Below are positions 11,580-23,822 of a stretch of 64,000 nucleotides of DNA, piece after piece. The notes below the pieces were generated by a model. That model worked only from the letters and a program-made list of their open reading frames with translations, made no database searches and was not told the DNA's origin. The stretch lies in assembly GCA_051453625.1 (NCBI GenBank), contig JBOZIK010000001.1, forward strand, positions 167,847,545 to 167,911,544. The letters run 5' to 3'. Origin of the DNA: Welwitschia mirabilis. Taxonomy: Eukaryota; Gnetophyta; Gnetopsida; Welwitschiales. Numbering within the stretch: the first letter of the stretch is position 1; each line of letters opens with the position of its first letter. A program made the translations under genes and the position numbers.

Positions 11580-13080
11580 TGTTAGGATATGAATCATGTA
11601 TTGAAATTGATATTTATTTTGAATGAATCTTTAATTTTTAATGCCAATAGTTCCTTAATAAAAACAAACACAAAATGCACTAGTGTATGGGAGTTGACCC
11701 ATTTATCATATTCTAGAAAGGAATTTCAAAGAGAAAGTTAAGAAGATTTCTTTAAATAGGAATACAACAAAATTAGAATCTAATTTTAGAATTTAATAAA
11801 CAATGTAATAGATGAGTATAAGATTAAATGTAGGGATGGACGCAATGTAAAGATGGATGCAATCCTAAATGCAAGTTCTAACTAGTATATCAACTTGTTA
11901 TCACCCAAGTTAGCACTTATGATTTATATAAACTAACAAGTTACTACTACTAATGTAATCAACATAAGTCATAAGGTAGATAAGAAGAATATTTTGAAAA
12001 TAAAAATTCAACCAATATTTCATTAATTAAAATGTTCACATCTAGTTATAAAGTAATAGCTCCTCAGTGAAGAAGACATAACCCAACACCAAGTGACACC
12101 ATTCTTTATAAGGATCACAAAGCAAACTCCTCATGAAGTAAACACATTCCAACACTAAGTGATATCCTTCTCTACAACTAATGAATGTATCCCTTACTTA
12201 ATCTCTCTTCAAATGTCATAATAATAATCAATGCAACCAAGGTAAGTAAATGAGGGATCTAAGGGGGGTATTTGTAGGTTTTGAGATGACTATTAGGATC
12301 AATAAGAGTTGTAACTGATTAAGGGTAATCATAATAATGATTACATAATTAGGAAAGTTTTTTTATATTTTTTATGATTGTTATTCTCTTAGGTGTCATT
12401 CATTGATCTTTCATCTTCCAATGGATTTTTGTCTTCCACGTGGTAACTTCTAAATTTTCATCTTCCATGATCATTAATCTTGCATCTTCTCATGGATTCT
12501 TGTCTTCCAATTGAGTCCATAAGTACAAAGTAATTAGTTCTCCAAACAACTATAGAAATGTGATATTTTTGCTATGTTTTCTTAGAAGTGTTGCAGTGTC
12601 AATGTTGTTTGCTAGATTTCTTTCATCTTTTTGAATGATCTTCAAAAGACAGCCATATTCCTCCTAATGTTAGTGGGAAATTCATAATCTATTTAGTGTA
12701 ACATCTTCTTAATTATGTAAAATGTCTTCTTGATGTAACATCTTCTTTGATGTAATATCTTATTGATTAAGTGGAATATCTTCTTGATGTAAGATATTAT
12801 TTTGTGTAACATCTATGTGAAAGGTATTCTTAATGTAACAACTTCTTTGGATAATGTCTTCTTGGCATAACTTCTTCTTGATATCTTTTTTTATAATATA
12901 TTGTTACACATTTCTTTCTTAAATGCTTTATAATTACTCCATTTTGATTTAAATTATTATTAATTCTTTATATTTGATCTCTGCCATCAAAAGTGATCAA
13001 TTTAAGCATTAAACCTGTAGAAAAGATCTAAAAACACACTCCAAATAAGATGTTAAATATGGCCAATTTGGCTCACAATA
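11580..13080 (-). repeat. T array 5' LTR
   Basis: About 1501 bp, TGTTAGG to CACAATA on the plus strand, homologous throughout to 2953-4507 including the U3 minisatellite (12690-12900). It is followed by GATAT and then LINE sequence, so it is the outer right LTR. Confidence 0.8.
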
Positions 13081-13085
13081 GATAT
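13081..13085. repeat. Target site duplication of the T array (right copy)
   Basis: GATAT, partner of GATAG at 2948-2952. Confidence 0.55.
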
Positions 13086-14446
13086 TCCCTCAAAATTATA
13101 TAGGCCTTTGTAATGGCTAAGAAATTTTCCATCTTTGAAGCCTTTTAAGAGATTCTTCTCTGTTCTTTTATCTTATTAAGGAAACCAATCTTAATTTAGC
13201 CAAATTTCACTATTTCTCTATGAAATATAAGTAGTCTTTTATGTTAGTTCCCAATACAAGTACTAATGGTGGATTCATGATTCTCTAGAAGTATAGTGAA
13301 GTTACCATTATTAGTAAAAGTAGCTATAATTCTATAGTTGATTATATTTATAATGATAAAGAATGATGAATTACCAATTTCTAGGAACCATAAGATTTGA
13401 CTCAAAGAATTTAGCATCTTTAAAAAATAGACTCTCACTTATTACATATCATTATGGGGAATTCTATCAAATCCTTAGTTTGTATAAAAAGTTCAAAAAA
13501 ATTTCTAATTTATCCTCTATTAATGCCTTTTCTAATTTTCCTAATAGCTATAGTTACAAAGATTTTCCTCTCTATGGAGCTAGTTATACTTGGTTCAATC
13601 TTAGGATGGTTTAAATTTAGTCATGTTTAGAATAGATAGATGTGTTATGAAAGATTCCTATACTCATTTATTTCTTAAAGAAAAAATCATGTTTTTTATA
13701 GTCAATAATCTATTTTTTTAACTTAGATTCTACTTAGAAGAAAATTCTATTTCATGTTGAGCATCCTTAGTTAGAGGACCCAGCTTTATAAATCTCCTTA
13801 AGTACATCTAAAACTCTCTGGTTAAAGGCACTTTTTCTTTTAAATTGTTTTATAAACTAAAATTAATAAGCCACGAGTTGATCATATGGAAATAAAATCA
13901 AGTCAATAATGTCTTGAAAAATTTCAAAACTCAATTATTGGAAGAACTTAAGCACATTAAAAAATAAAATGGATCCTCTATATTTTTTATTAATTATGAG
14001 AAGTATCTTATCTTTAAATTCATGAGTGGCTATAAGAAGGGGATTTAAATACTAAGTTCTTTTCCTAGATAACTAATAAGCACAAGTAATAGAATATCAT
14101 ATAATAAAGTGCATTGACAACACACTTCAAAAGAAACTGGTAGATTGCAAACTCTTTTATCAACTATTTGCAAAAGCTCTACATGGAAATGGAGGTTGAT
14201 CTTCAATAGGTTCTAGATAGTCCTTTCATAATTAACAAACATCTTAAATATCTCAATTAAAGTATTTCAAAAGATGAAATTAAGAAAACCATCAACTCTA
14301 TGCAAAAGAATTAAATCCCTATCATAGATGGTTTTATAGTGGAATTTTTCTAGAAATATTGTGACATTATTAAATTTGACATTTTTGTCACAGTGATTAA
14401 AACATTTAACAAAGATACTTTTTATAAATACTTTAATAACACTATT
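13086..14446 (+). pseudogene. LINE ORF2 relic: endonuclease and start of RT
   Basis: With stops and shifts the plus strand reads as a plant L1 ORF2. A start region like NYIGLCNG stands in for NCRGLGN. A segment SLLRDSSLFFYLIKETNLN matches the LLLQETKL box of the apurinic endonuclease. NTSTNGGFMIL resembles the SGGI(L/C) box. An 83-residue open stretch (13363-13614) contains KDFPLYGASYTWFN, the D-PLxGxxYTWxN box. Near 14270-14400 ISKDEIKKTI, then IDGFIVEFF and then YCDIIKF match the RT entry region (PGxDGFxxxFFKxxWDxIK). The endonuclease nicks target DNA for target-primed reverse transcription. The ORF breaks at 14446 where array A/B is inserted and continues at 30451. Confidence 0.75.
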
Positions 14447-16003
14447 TGAGGTTAAATTATTTTATTCATTGTAATAGATGCAAACTTCAACAAAAACTAG
14501 GTAAGTACCTAGTATCATTCTTTTATAGTAATAAATCAAGGTAGCATAGACAGAGGTAACACAATGTTCTCTAACCTACAAGAAATCAAAACAAAAACAA
14601 AAGCAAATTTTGTGATGATTTTAAACTTGGGTGGTAAAGTTTGGAGATGAACTAAATCCAGATATCTATCTTGAATGATCCAAACTGCAAAACTTTTACT
14701 TTAATAATATCTTATAACTTTCTAAAATAATCATTAAATTATTAAGTTATTTTAAAACTCAGGTTATAGTAACATAATTTCATTCAAAACATAAGTGTTG
14801 ATGAATTACTTAGTTCCTTTGATTCTTCATAGCCCTTCATAAGCATGAAAAGTATGAACTACTATGTAAAAGATCCTTCAAATGCTAGTGACTAAAAATA
14901 TCAGAAGTAACCTTAAGAATCTCACTTAGTAAATGAAAAAACTTAATAATTTAGTTTCACTTCAATATTAAAAATATAATGTTATTCACACTAGAAATCA
15001 AAAATAAATAACTACTTTTCATGAAAGATCAGAAATTACATTACATTAGAGGATGAAAGAAAAGTAGGTACAAACTTCTCAAAGTTAGCTTTAAAGCTAT
15101 CTCACTTCTAAAGGGGAAGTTCATAATGCAATGTTAACTTAGTTCTCTAAGAATTCCACCTATTTTCTACTAGCTAAAGCTATTCACAAATGATGGTGCA
15201 GGGCCCTTTTATAAGACAATATGGGGTACAGGTGATTTGAATCCTTTAGCTTATAGTGGCAGATGGGTGGTTACAATGTTCATCATGTAGCTCTAGGTAT
15301 AATCTACATGTCCTTGTATTAGATGAAAGATTCATCATCTAGAATTTGGTGGAAACTTCATCCTATAGGATTACGTAGAGTGGTTAATACCTCATTCTAT
15401 AGCATTATATTGAATCTTTATCTTGTAGTAGTAGATGGAGTGGTTAAGATTTGTCATCCTAAAGCGTGAGCTAAAGGTTGGTATAATGAGTCTAACAAGT
15501 GGCCTTTGGAGCTAGATTCCTCCACTAACTAGTGCTATTACCACATGTTTCTACTATCATCTCCATATGACACTATCACATGTCTTTCAATGCTATTGCC
15601 ACATGTCACTATCATGTATCACTTATGCCATTACCACATGTCATTAAAGATGATACTTGCTTTTTATGTGATAACTGATTAAGATCAGAATTGTAGTTTA
15701 ATCACTTTTCTATGATAGTTTTAGAATGTATCTTTGAAAGCATTCTTATTTAAAGGATTAGCATTGTTGATGACTTGGATGGTAGTGCCAATGTCTTCTA
15801 CTAGATGAAATTTATTTTCTAGTATGTCCTTCAAAAAGCACTAAATAACTTGAAATTATCATGGAAAAATGCATAAGTTTGCAAATAATGTTACAAATGG
15901 TAGAATAAATAATTTTATGATTAAAAACTATTTTAAGGTCTTTGACTAAGCTAAATTGATTGAATATTCTTGGTTTAAATGTTAATTTTTACATTTTATA
16001 ATA
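14447..16003 (-). repeat. Array A/B left LTR (3' LTR of A)
   Basis: Homologous to 28896-30450. It includes the U5 motif CATTCTTTYATAG, the TATA region near 15203-15215, and U3 repeats of the form TAGCATTAGGTGGAATCTTC (about 15310-15480). The right end ATTTTATAATA abuts CCCTCTT, which is AAGAGGG on the minus strand. Confidence 0.8.
15203..15215 (-). promoter_or_regulatory. TATA box in A/B LTR
   Basis: The minus strand reads TTATAAAAGGGCCC, a strong TATA context at the position equivalent to the TATA boxes of the E-array LTRs (TATAAAAGGG near 59082). Confidence 0.6.
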
Positions 16004-16010
16004 CCCTCTT
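16004..16010 (-). other. Polypurine tract of unit A
   Basis: AAGAGGG on the minus strand directly before the LTR. The E-array LTR4 is preceded by the equivalent AGAGGGTG. Confidence 0.5.
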
Positions 16011-16934
16011 ATCATACTTTTTTAGACTCTTAAAGTGTAAAAAATAATGATTTAACATGGAAAAATTTTCAAGGAAAACATTCAAGTATGAGAATAATAC
16101 AACTATGGAAAATGTTTAAACATTTTTTAAAAACTAAAGCATCAAAATCAATAAAATTCTTTGAAAAATGGATGTCATATACAGTAATCAAAATTGGACT
16201 TGTTCTCAAATTATAGAAAAATAGAAAATTTCCAATATAAATTTGAGAATATAGTAAAACACTCTTATGAAATATTTTTTTATAATATGTCATTTTCTTG
16301 AAAATAAAAATGAAAAAGTATAAAGTAATACAAACTAGACTACAATGTAGAGAAAGAAAAGGATAAAATAGAGATACTCTTATAAATAATGATCAATAAA
16401 TATTTTTCAAATTAGAATTATTATTAAGCTGAGGAAAATGGAATTAAAGGTAAAAATAAAAGTAAAATGCAATGATGAAAAATGGATTATATTCCAAGTT
16501 CAATGATGGATGAAATGAATAAAATGAGAAAGGAATGTAAATTTTACTACATGAAAATTCATCATAGCTAGAGCTTTTATTGTAATGCATGGTAGTGGAA
16601 ATGAAAACTAATCCAAATAACCTATAAATGCAAAAGACAAACTACCTAGGTTAATGATCACTTTATTAAAATTTTTGTGAATTTTATTTTCATTTTAATG
16701 TATCAAAATGTCAAACAAGAAAGATATTCATTTAGTAAAATTGAAGAGTTCAAAATTCAAAAAAACAAATTATGAGAAAAACAAGAGAATCTCCAAGTCC
16801 CTTCTTTTATTTTTATAATTTACCATTTTTACAATCATGCACATCCCTCATTTCAAGAATTTGGATCATATTAGGCATCCATTATGATGACCTTTTTTTT
16901 TAATAGAATTCAACATGTTATTTCTTAATAAAAT

Positions 16935-17045
16935 TAGTGTTTCATTGCTAGTGAACATCTATATCCCTGATGCAGTTATTTATGTTATAAGTAGATCATT
17001 AGAGCTACATATCTAGTGAGTGTATATAGCCCCCATATAGTTAAC
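16935..17045 (-). other. Conserved double hairpin, unit A
   Basis: On the minus strand two copies of a roughly 45-nt element start with CTATAT or CTGCAT, have a loop containing GGCTAT or GATAT, and end in ATGTAG or a decayed ATGAAA. They are the counterparts of the E1, E2, E3 and B hairpins and lie between the ORF and the 3' LTR. Confidence 0.6.
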
Positions 17046-17465
17046 TAAATTCAATTACTTGATTAAAATAAAATTTACTTTTGAAGAAAAGATAATATAT
17101 CTTCATTTAATTCTAATTCTCATATTCATTATATTTTTATGCAGATAAGAGGGATCATTAGCCCATTATCCTACTTAAGAAATATCTTGACCTCATAAAA
17201 TGCTTGAAAACAAAAGTATAGTATGAAAGTAGATTCCAAATTTTTTACTCACTTTTTTTTAAATTTAGAGACCTCAAGTAAAACTAACCTTAACAAGATA
17301 ATTTAAAAGTAAACATAACCATTTATTAAATAATATAAGTATGCTTAAATTTTACTTAAACTTATATTGACAAGGTGATCACTTATTAATAGTTTATTTA
17401 TTAAGAACCATTAATTATGATTATTAAGTCTTATAAACTCATGGATGTATGAAAGGGGATAATGG

Positions 17466-17740
17466 TCAGTTAGTCTTATGAAATAAAGACAAGTTAAAAA
17501 AAGTAAATGGATGGTGTGATTTAGAGCAATCATGTCTTATTTTCTGAAATGTATGAAATTTAGGATTACCTATATGAAATGGCTTAAAACAATGATTACA
17601 CAACTGGTAATGCTTGAGTTCTTCCATGAACGATACATTATTAGGTAAAACTATTTTCATTATAAATTGACCTACCCATTCTAAACTTCATTTAAAGCAA
17701 AAATCTAATCTAGAAGTATGAAAAGAAACTAAAAATTTTA
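17466..17740 (-). pseudogene. Conserved unknown ORF block, unit A
   Basis: The open part (64 residues) contains LKHYQLCNHCFKPFHIGNPK and then HDC and HHPFTFF. Upstream, RLDFCF is visible. The E2 peptide at 49480-49713 (LKPYKYFYLYNYLF, then HFQVKNPKFYP) and E3 at 57080-57200 (LKPRKHFHVYNHCLKCF, then VGNPKYHP) are clear homologues. No canonical Gag, PR, RT, RNase H or INT motif is present. The three Cys/His residues in the block could suggest metal binding, but they are not all kept in E2. Confidence 0.6.
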
Positions 17741-18835
17741 AAAAAAAGAATTGTCTAATGTGCTAAATGTATTAATTCTTTATTTTTCCTTCATATAATA
17801 TTTAGTCTTCTTGTATGATTCTTGTGAAGATTTAGGTTGTCGTGAATAAATGATATTTCATAGTCAAGATGGAAAAGTGTTAATAAATTCATTAGAAAGA
17901 TCCTTTATATCTTACTATGTTCAGAAATTTTCCTATTTTTGGAATTCCTTATAATATTTGTCAAGACTCTTCCTTCTTGTTCTTGAATATTTGAGCTACA
18001 TCCTTCTATCCTTGATAAAGTCATCAAGGATAAAATACTTTTTAAATTTCTGTAGAAACTTAATCCATTTATCCCAATCACTCATTGTTACATTGAGACA
18101 ACTCTATTAAGCTACAACATTGCTGATGAGGAATATTACTATGTATTTCTTATGTTAATTATTCTCAACATTTTTCAATCTGAAATGCTTTTCAATATAA
18201 TGTAACCATTATAGTACCTCTTAATAAGATCTTAAAGCACTAACATACAAGTAAATTTAAACTTTATTTTACATATTCCTACATATCATAGTCTTATATA
18301 AGGGTGATTTTTTTTTAATAGGTGAGTAATGAATACAAGAATATTGTACTTGTTGATTAACTTCATTAGCTACTTCATTTTTATAATATTGGAAAGAGTT
18401 CATTTACAAACTTTACACTTTTTCATTTTATGCTTGTAGAGATTGCTATACCTGTGACTATAGTTTTCTAGTTAGCTATGTCCATCATCGTTCCTTGAGT
18501 AATCTAAGGATGAAGTCAACTTTATCATTTGTGATTTTCTATCATGCCTTGACATTCACATAATTGGTCTTAAATCATTATTAGAACTTAATCTATTACT
18601 CTAAGTCATTAATATGAGTTTTTATATGATCTTCCATGATTTGTCAATGCATGCATTATCAAAAGGTCCTCTCTCCTTTATTGCTATGACAAGCCCACCC
18701 TTTATGGGCTAGACAAATTAGTTATTTTAATAGTTTTTTAGGAGTTAAAACTATCTAACTACTTTTATATTTAGTACATGCATAAAAAGATTTAATAAAA
18801 AATTTTAAATTTTATCAAAAAAATACTTATCTCTT

Positions 18836-19010
18836 ACTATGTTAATTATTGATGAGTGTTCATATCAGGCTTTTATAATTTATAAACTAGAACCCATATT
18901 CAAGTAGAATTGCAATGTCATTCTTTCCATAGGGATAAATCAAGGTAGAAACTAAATAAAGATAAGACAAATTCTCTAAACTTGTAAGCAAAAAAAAAAA
19001 AAAAAAAAGA
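18836..19010 (-). repeat. Array A/B middle LTR, U5 fragment
   Basis: TGTTCATATC at 18857 is preceded by CTATGTTAATTATTGA, a weak decayed match to the primer site seen at 28873-28893. It is followed by CATTCTTTCCATAGGG and AAATCAAGGTAG, the U5 motif of the other LTRs. Homology is lost around an A19 run at 18991-19009. The rest of this LTR appears to lie beyond later insertions, at 23725-23822 and 24582-24590. Confidence 0.4.
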
Positions 19011-19760
19011 AAAAGTAAAAAATCTAAATATTTGGCTATTTCACTCTTCATCCTTATCTTCCCATATAATTGGTTGAGAGAATCTTATAAAGATGATTAA
19101 AGTTATGATTACTAAAAAGTTTTCATTTTGACATCATAAGTAGATATTCCAGATAACTATAGCAGATGCCTTATCATGCATAAAGTCATCCAAATAAGAT
19201 GCTGAATATAAGATGATTAAATTACAATCCACTAGAAAGTTGATTTATAGGAAGTTATTGTGTTAGAAAAAAAATATTATAGTTGGTTTTAATAAAGGAT
19301 TATATTATTGTATCGAGAGCTTAATATTGTAAATAGTGAAAAGTATAAAACAGGTTTGTTTCAATAGTTATAATCCCTAAGATCATATGAAAAGTAAATC
19401 AATATTAAAGATAAAATAGAAACTAAAATGCGAGAAAAGAGAGAAAAACTATAGTTAAGTTCTAGCAGATAATGACGTATGAAACAAAAGTAGAAACCTT
19501 GGATTAAGAAGAGTAGGAGTAGCTAGAAAAAAATAGTTAAACAATAGACTAAGTTTTATTACTTTTAAAGGTATGTATAATTACAGTGTACTTTTATTTA
19601 TTGATATTTATCTTGAAATTATTAATATCTTTAAATTTTTTCCTTTAGGAATGAGTTATCCTGAAGTTTAACTTATGTTGTTGTATAAAGATTATGATTA
19701 CTTTAGTTGATGTCCTATAGTTTCTAGTTTGATAATAAGATATAGTAGCTNNNNNNNNNN
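19011..19760. other. Unassigned AT-rich DNA with 10-N gap
   Basis: No gene recognised. A 10-N gap at 19751-19760 sits directly before the LINE fragment. The sequence left of it does not obviously read as LINE. Confidence 0.5.
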
Positions 19761-20000
19761 AAAAAAAATTACTGATTTGATTGATAATTTAATAAAAGAT
19801 TTCATTTAGTCAGGTGGAAGATCCCATTAGAGGTTTCATCTTATTAATTTTGACCAAATTGCCATAATGGTGTAGGCTTGGGAATGTTATTCTTTAGAAT
19901 CTACCTTAAACTATCTTGGGATTCTAAAAATATTATTTCTAAGGTCATCATTTAAGGTTAAAAACTATCAAATTTTCTAATATTATAGTCCTATGCTACC
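19761..20000 (+). pseudogene. Second LINE RT C-terminal fragment
   Basis: With stops the plus strand reads LIDNLIKDFI, SGGRSH and then RFHLINFDQIA, followed by a segment like AWECYSLESTLNYL. This matches the region downstream of the RT domain in plant L1 elements (IRxFLWGG, then HLVNWDxV). It is homologous to 32150-32240 in the large LINE. It is a separate 5'-truncated copy or fragment inside the middle LTR of array A/B. Confidence 0.65.
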
Positions 20001-21000
20001 ATAATGTCTTATTAGATGCTAGCATATCATCAAGGTAAATAATGAAAAATTTTCCTGAAGAAACATTAAAAACTTATTTCATTATATCCATAAAGTATAA
20101 GAATGATTTAATAATTTACAAAGATTACCTTATCATCTTTGAGCATGATAAGATAAGCAGAGGGTTTTAGAAGCATGAACTAGAGAAGATTACTCGTTAG
20201 AAAAAAGAAAACATAATTAGCAGAACTCTTCCTACCGCCTTGATGCACCATGGAACCTGTAGTCTCTCTAACTTTATGCCTTTTGCCTTTCTAATGTGCC
20301 ATGAAACTCGTAGCCTTCCTAGATTTATGCCTTTCTACCTCCTTGATGCACCAATTAACTTAATCAAATTAACTTGATTGGCTAAAGAAAAACTTATAGT
20401 ATGTTATCTCCTTAGAAAAAGAATAAGTTGACATCATAGCAAGGTTTACTTCCATCGAACATTTGAAGGCATAAGGATTTTTCTTTGCATGCCTTTTTTT
20501 CTTATAAAACTATCATTTGATGTTTCTACCCAATGAAACTCCTTTGCTCTTACTTCTTCTTACTCTAATGATGAATCGATGCTTTTAAACTGGGGTTATA
20601 AGTGCATTAAAAAAATAGTAAAAGAGGGAACAAAATAATAAAAATAACATAATAGAAGCAATTAAGATGAGGGAGAAGTAGTATTCAAATGAGTAATTTA
20701 AAATAATTGCATAAATTTATTCCTTGAATTAAAAAACAAGTAACCTAGAAATGGCATGAGAAACTGATAAATCCATAATTAAGATTGATAATAAATAGAA
20801 TAAGTGGACATATCATAATATGATAAGACATGCCAAATTCATCACATCGTGGATTACATTATACTCCAATAATGATTTGGAGCTTATAAATCTCATAACA
20901 AGTATGAATAGCTTGGATTATTAAAAAATCTCTAAAGAAAGGTCACGAGAAGATCTAAATCTCAAGGATGACCAAAGAGAGCTTTGCAAGATCTCCTCCA
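20001..21000. other. Probable copia leader and unassigned DNA
   Basis: No coding region recognised. The part next to 21001 should be the 5' untranslated region of the copia-like element whose primer site and LTR follow. A short repeated motif (TGCACCATGGAACCTGTAG and TGTGCCATGAAACTCGTAG) occurs at 20240-20320. Confidence 0.45.
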
Positions 21001-21014
21001 AAGCTCTGATACCA
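21001..21014 (-). other. Copia-type primer binding site
   Basis: The minus strand reads TGGTATCAGAGCTT two bases after the LTR end CCCAACA. It is complementary to the 3' end of plant initiator Met tRNA, as in most Ty1/copia elements. Confidence 0.8.
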
Positions 21015-21016
21015 TT

Positions 21017-21604
21017 TGTTGGGAAACAGAAGAGCGAGAAATCATGAGAAATATTTTCTAAAATTATAATTAATAATAAAGGTGTAACTTAACCTAATGA
21101 TTTGATAGCATTAGATGATTCTCCAATTTATATTACTCATATTAGAAATCCTTTTTCTTTTTAGTTGGGCAGGTGGTTAGGACAAATTTGAATTAATTAA
21201 AATTTAAAAACTCAAGAATGTTTAAATAATTTAGCTTCTTTTTTAAGATCTGTTAAGGGATATAAATATCCTCCTGTTATAAAAAATAAGTGAGAAGAAT
21301 AGAAGAAAGAATAGAAGAGTTGATTTTAGCTTAGTTCTTCCATATATTCTTTAAAAATGATGAGGAGAAAGCCACTAGTGCCTTCAAAGATAAAGAACCA
21401 TTCTCTTTCACATTGAATAATCTCTTATGTTCTATATCTTCCTTCCTTGAGATCTCTTCTTCTCTTCCATTTGACTCTATTTAAAGAAGACCATCCTATT
21501 TCCATGTTGATGAAGCTAATTAGAATCTAGAAGAAACAACAAAAAATTAATATCAAAACTATCTCGGTGTTTGTAGACTCTTTGTGTATCTCATATTGCT
21601 AACA
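21017..21604 (-). repeat. Copia-type 5' LTR (588 bp)
   Basis: Plus strand TGTTGGGAAAC to GCTAACA, with matching TGTT/AACA ends and the primer site directly to the left. A minus-strand TATA-like TTTAAATAGAG lies near 21475. No second LTR copy was found to the left, so the element is truncated. Sequence at 21170-21200 (TTGGGCAGGTGGTTAGGAC) is ordinary LTR sequence without coding signs. Confidence 0.65.
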
Positions 21605-23334
21605 TATTGACTCAAATCTATTAGGTTACTACACTTTAGTCTTCCATTAGAATATGGTTGTGGTTATGGCTTAGGTATATGTTAAGACTTGCATGCCATT
21701 TATGCTTTTCTCAGACACCTCTTTTAAACTAGCCAACATGATAGAATTCTAGTTATAATCCATTCTCTTTGTTTAACTATTCACCTAGACAAATTATTAG
21801 AAACTGCCTTCACCTCGAATATCTAACTGTGCAACATTATATCTTGACTTCTCATAATTTATTTATTGATGAACCTCTTATACTCTTAGCCTTAGGTATT
21901 CACCAATAAGATGACAAATCATTAGATCAAAGCATGAAGGTATTACCCCATTAAGAAACCTATCCTATAAAAGAAATTCATCTAAAAGACATCTATCAGA
22001 CATCTTACCCAAAGGCATCTATAAGATTAAAGACATCTATCCTAAAAATTAATATAAAATAAAAATAGCCATAAAGAAGGATGTAAAAATCATTACACAT
22101 TATTAAATTAATAATTTTTTAATTAGCAAATTGTGCTTATTTCTAAGCACTAATCCTATATACTTTTAACTATACTGAACTAACACACTGATTATCTTTA
22201 GATAGTCTTTATTTTACAATTTATGAATCTCATATTTAATCACTCTTCATAAGGCAAGATTCAAATAACATGGAGGTTGTTTAAAAAGTTTTACATTTTC
22301 TTATAAGTGAATCTTACACATGTCTAGAGTAAGTGAAAATTCAACTTGAAGAAATCTTATAAAAAGGCTTTATTCATCCTAGTGTATCATCATGAGGAGT
22401 ACCTATATTATTGTAAAGAATAAGAATGAAACACTAATTTCTAAAGAGATGACACATCCCTTTTCTTAAAAATTAATCTACTTATTGTTATAAATTCAAT
22501 GTGAGAATTATAGTGTGTGTTTTCAAAGTAGCTATGAGGTGAAATTTTTTAATCTTTCTTTAGAATTTGAGATTTTCACCACATTTGTTCCCAACTTTGA
22601 TGAGCTTTTCACCACATTTTTTTATTATCCTCAATTCATGTTTCAAGCCTTGCAACATCTATAGGCTACATAGAAAGCTAATTCAAGTGATTTTTCTAAC
22701 AAATAAAAATAAAATTTATTATGCTATGATTATGTAGGGATATATATCATAAGTTAAAAAAAAGGTTAGCATATATATATATATATATATGATTCTAAGA
22801 TAAATTGTATGTCACTTAAGAGAAATCATAGTTTTATCATGAAAAGTGATAGTTTAAGAAAGTAATGTTAATATTTCCATATGAATTCATGTTAATTGTT
22901 TCACCTCTCAAAAAGACCGCGACTGGTTATTGTAGAGGTGTAGACGAGTAGCGGCATTGAAGGTCAACACTTAATAATCAATGCATGGCTACAAAAGCAT
23001 GGACTAGTCTATTTCTCAATCCTTGGGATTTAACCATATCGATCTTACTAATGCAATTCTTTCTATGGCAGATGGAACCTTGATTAGACTCTTAGAAATC
23101 TTAAAACATATTCTTGTTTTTTTCTTAACTTCTTTATTCTCACTAAGATTGTTAGTTATATTCTCATGTGTTAGAGTTTTCTCTAAGCTTTGGTTGATTT
23201 TATTGTTGCTCCTAAAATGCATAACTTTGGTTTTTGTAATGTGTGTATTTTTTATCCCATCAATATCTTGCAACAACTAGGATTGGGTTTATGAGATGCA
23301 AGAATTATACAATTCTTACATTGATTAAGTTAAA
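21605..23334. other. Unassigned AT-rich DNA
   Basis: No gene recognised. It contains an (AT)n run at 22769-22790, two copies of TTTTCACCACATTTG-like sequence near 22570-22620, and a hairpin at 22902-22940. Two open frames at 23016-23280 overlap on opposite strands. Neither resembles a known family. Confidence 0.5.
22902..22940. other. Potential 39-nt hairpin
   Basis: CACCTCT at 22902-22908 is the exact reverse complement of AGAGGTG at 22934-22940. Inside, CAA pairs with TTG and ACC with GGT around a GC-rich loop. The local GC content is unusual for this window. It may be a remnant of a transposon end. Confidence 0.4.
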
Positions 23335-23560
23335 ACTATAGCATGATATTTCACCAAGGTAGAATATACAATTTCTTCTAAAGCATGTAGAGAAATCGAA
23401 TGAGTAAGAAAGTTGTTAAAGTAGGCCTTCAATAAATCCTCTTATCAGAATAGATGGAATACATCGAATCTTAAGCCATTGATCACTATAATTATGTGTA
23501 ATTCTTCAAGGATAAGATTATTATTCTATGCAAAAAGGAACTACTAGAATAGTACTTAAT
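23335..23560 (+). pseudogene. Ty1/copia RNase H relic
   Basis: The plus strand reads, with shifts, FTKVEYTISSKACREIE and then RKLLK, then PLITIIMCNSSRIRLLFYAK. Copia RNase H has STxEAEYxAxSxAxxExxWLRxLL followed by CDNxSAIxLAxN, and the order and spacing fit. The enzyme removes the RNA template during reverse transcription. Nothing else of this element is recognised nearby, and its strand is opposite to the copia LTR at 21017. Confidence 0.6.
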
Positions 23561-23724
23561 TAATTGAAAAGAATAAATTAAATTAGTCTTTCATCACCTC
23601 TAGTAATATTTACTATTTTAGTAAAGTAAATTACCTTAGTATTTAAGATAATAGAAAATACTGATTTTGTGCTTTATCTAAATGAAGGATGATTACAAAT
23701 AAGGATCAAAGCTATTTTGTAGAT

Positions 23725-23822
23725 TAGGGTAGGGTTAAGATGGTTAAGAGCCTTTGATTTGTAACATTAGGTAGAATCTTCATCACTTAGCATTAGGTAG
23801 ATAAGATTTTATCTCCTTAATT
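23725..23822 (-). repeat. Array A/B middle LTR, U3 fragment
   Basis: Contains GGTTAAGAGCCTTTG and two units of the U3 repeat (ACATTAGGTAGAATCTTCATC and GCATTAGGTAGATAAG). These match 29860-29940 in the right LTR. It supports one middle LTR split between 18857 and 24590. Confidence 0.55.

Larger units (their letters stand above)
2953..13080 (-). mobile_element. Ty3/gypsy array T: LTR-internal-LTR-internal-LTR
   Basis: A 10.1-kb minus-strand LTR retrotransposon with three LTR copies instead of two (2953-4507, partial 6325-7296, 11580-13080) separated by two internal regions that are homologous in part. The outer LTR ends are TG and a decayed CA (ATA), flanked by the GATAG/GATAT duplication. 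Polypurine tracts lie beside the left and middle LTRs and a decayed tRNA-Asp-type primer site beside the right LTR, which fixes the orientation. The right unit holds an integrase C-terminus and a gag-like relic. The array sits in the LINE between ORF1 and ORF2. The structure is what LTR-LTR unequal recombination would give, though a scaffold error at 6225-6324 is possible. Confidence 0.75.
16011..18835 (-). mobile_element. Unit A internal region
   Basis: Aligns with unit B over about 16050-17700. It carries the conserved double hairpin (16935-17045) and the conserved C-terminal ORF block (17466-17740). From about 17760 to 18835 the minus strand is AT-rich with no recognised protein. The tract at 17990-18240 looks weakly coding on the minus strand but matched nothing I could name. 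The ORF 16069-16293 is probably a chance open frame. Confidence 0.55.

Noticed and set aside
13244-13438. Minus-strand 64-residue ORF
   Set aside because: Antisense to the LINE endonuclease relic.
21001-21014. tRNA-like sequence as a tRNA gene (also at 45164)
   Set aside because: Only the 12-14 bases complementary to a tRNA 3' end are present beside LTRs, so they are primer binding sites.
23016-23280. Two overlapping ORFs on opposite strands as possible genes
   Set aside because: Neither has a recognised motif or start context. Mutual antisense openness in AT-rich DNA is expected by chance.
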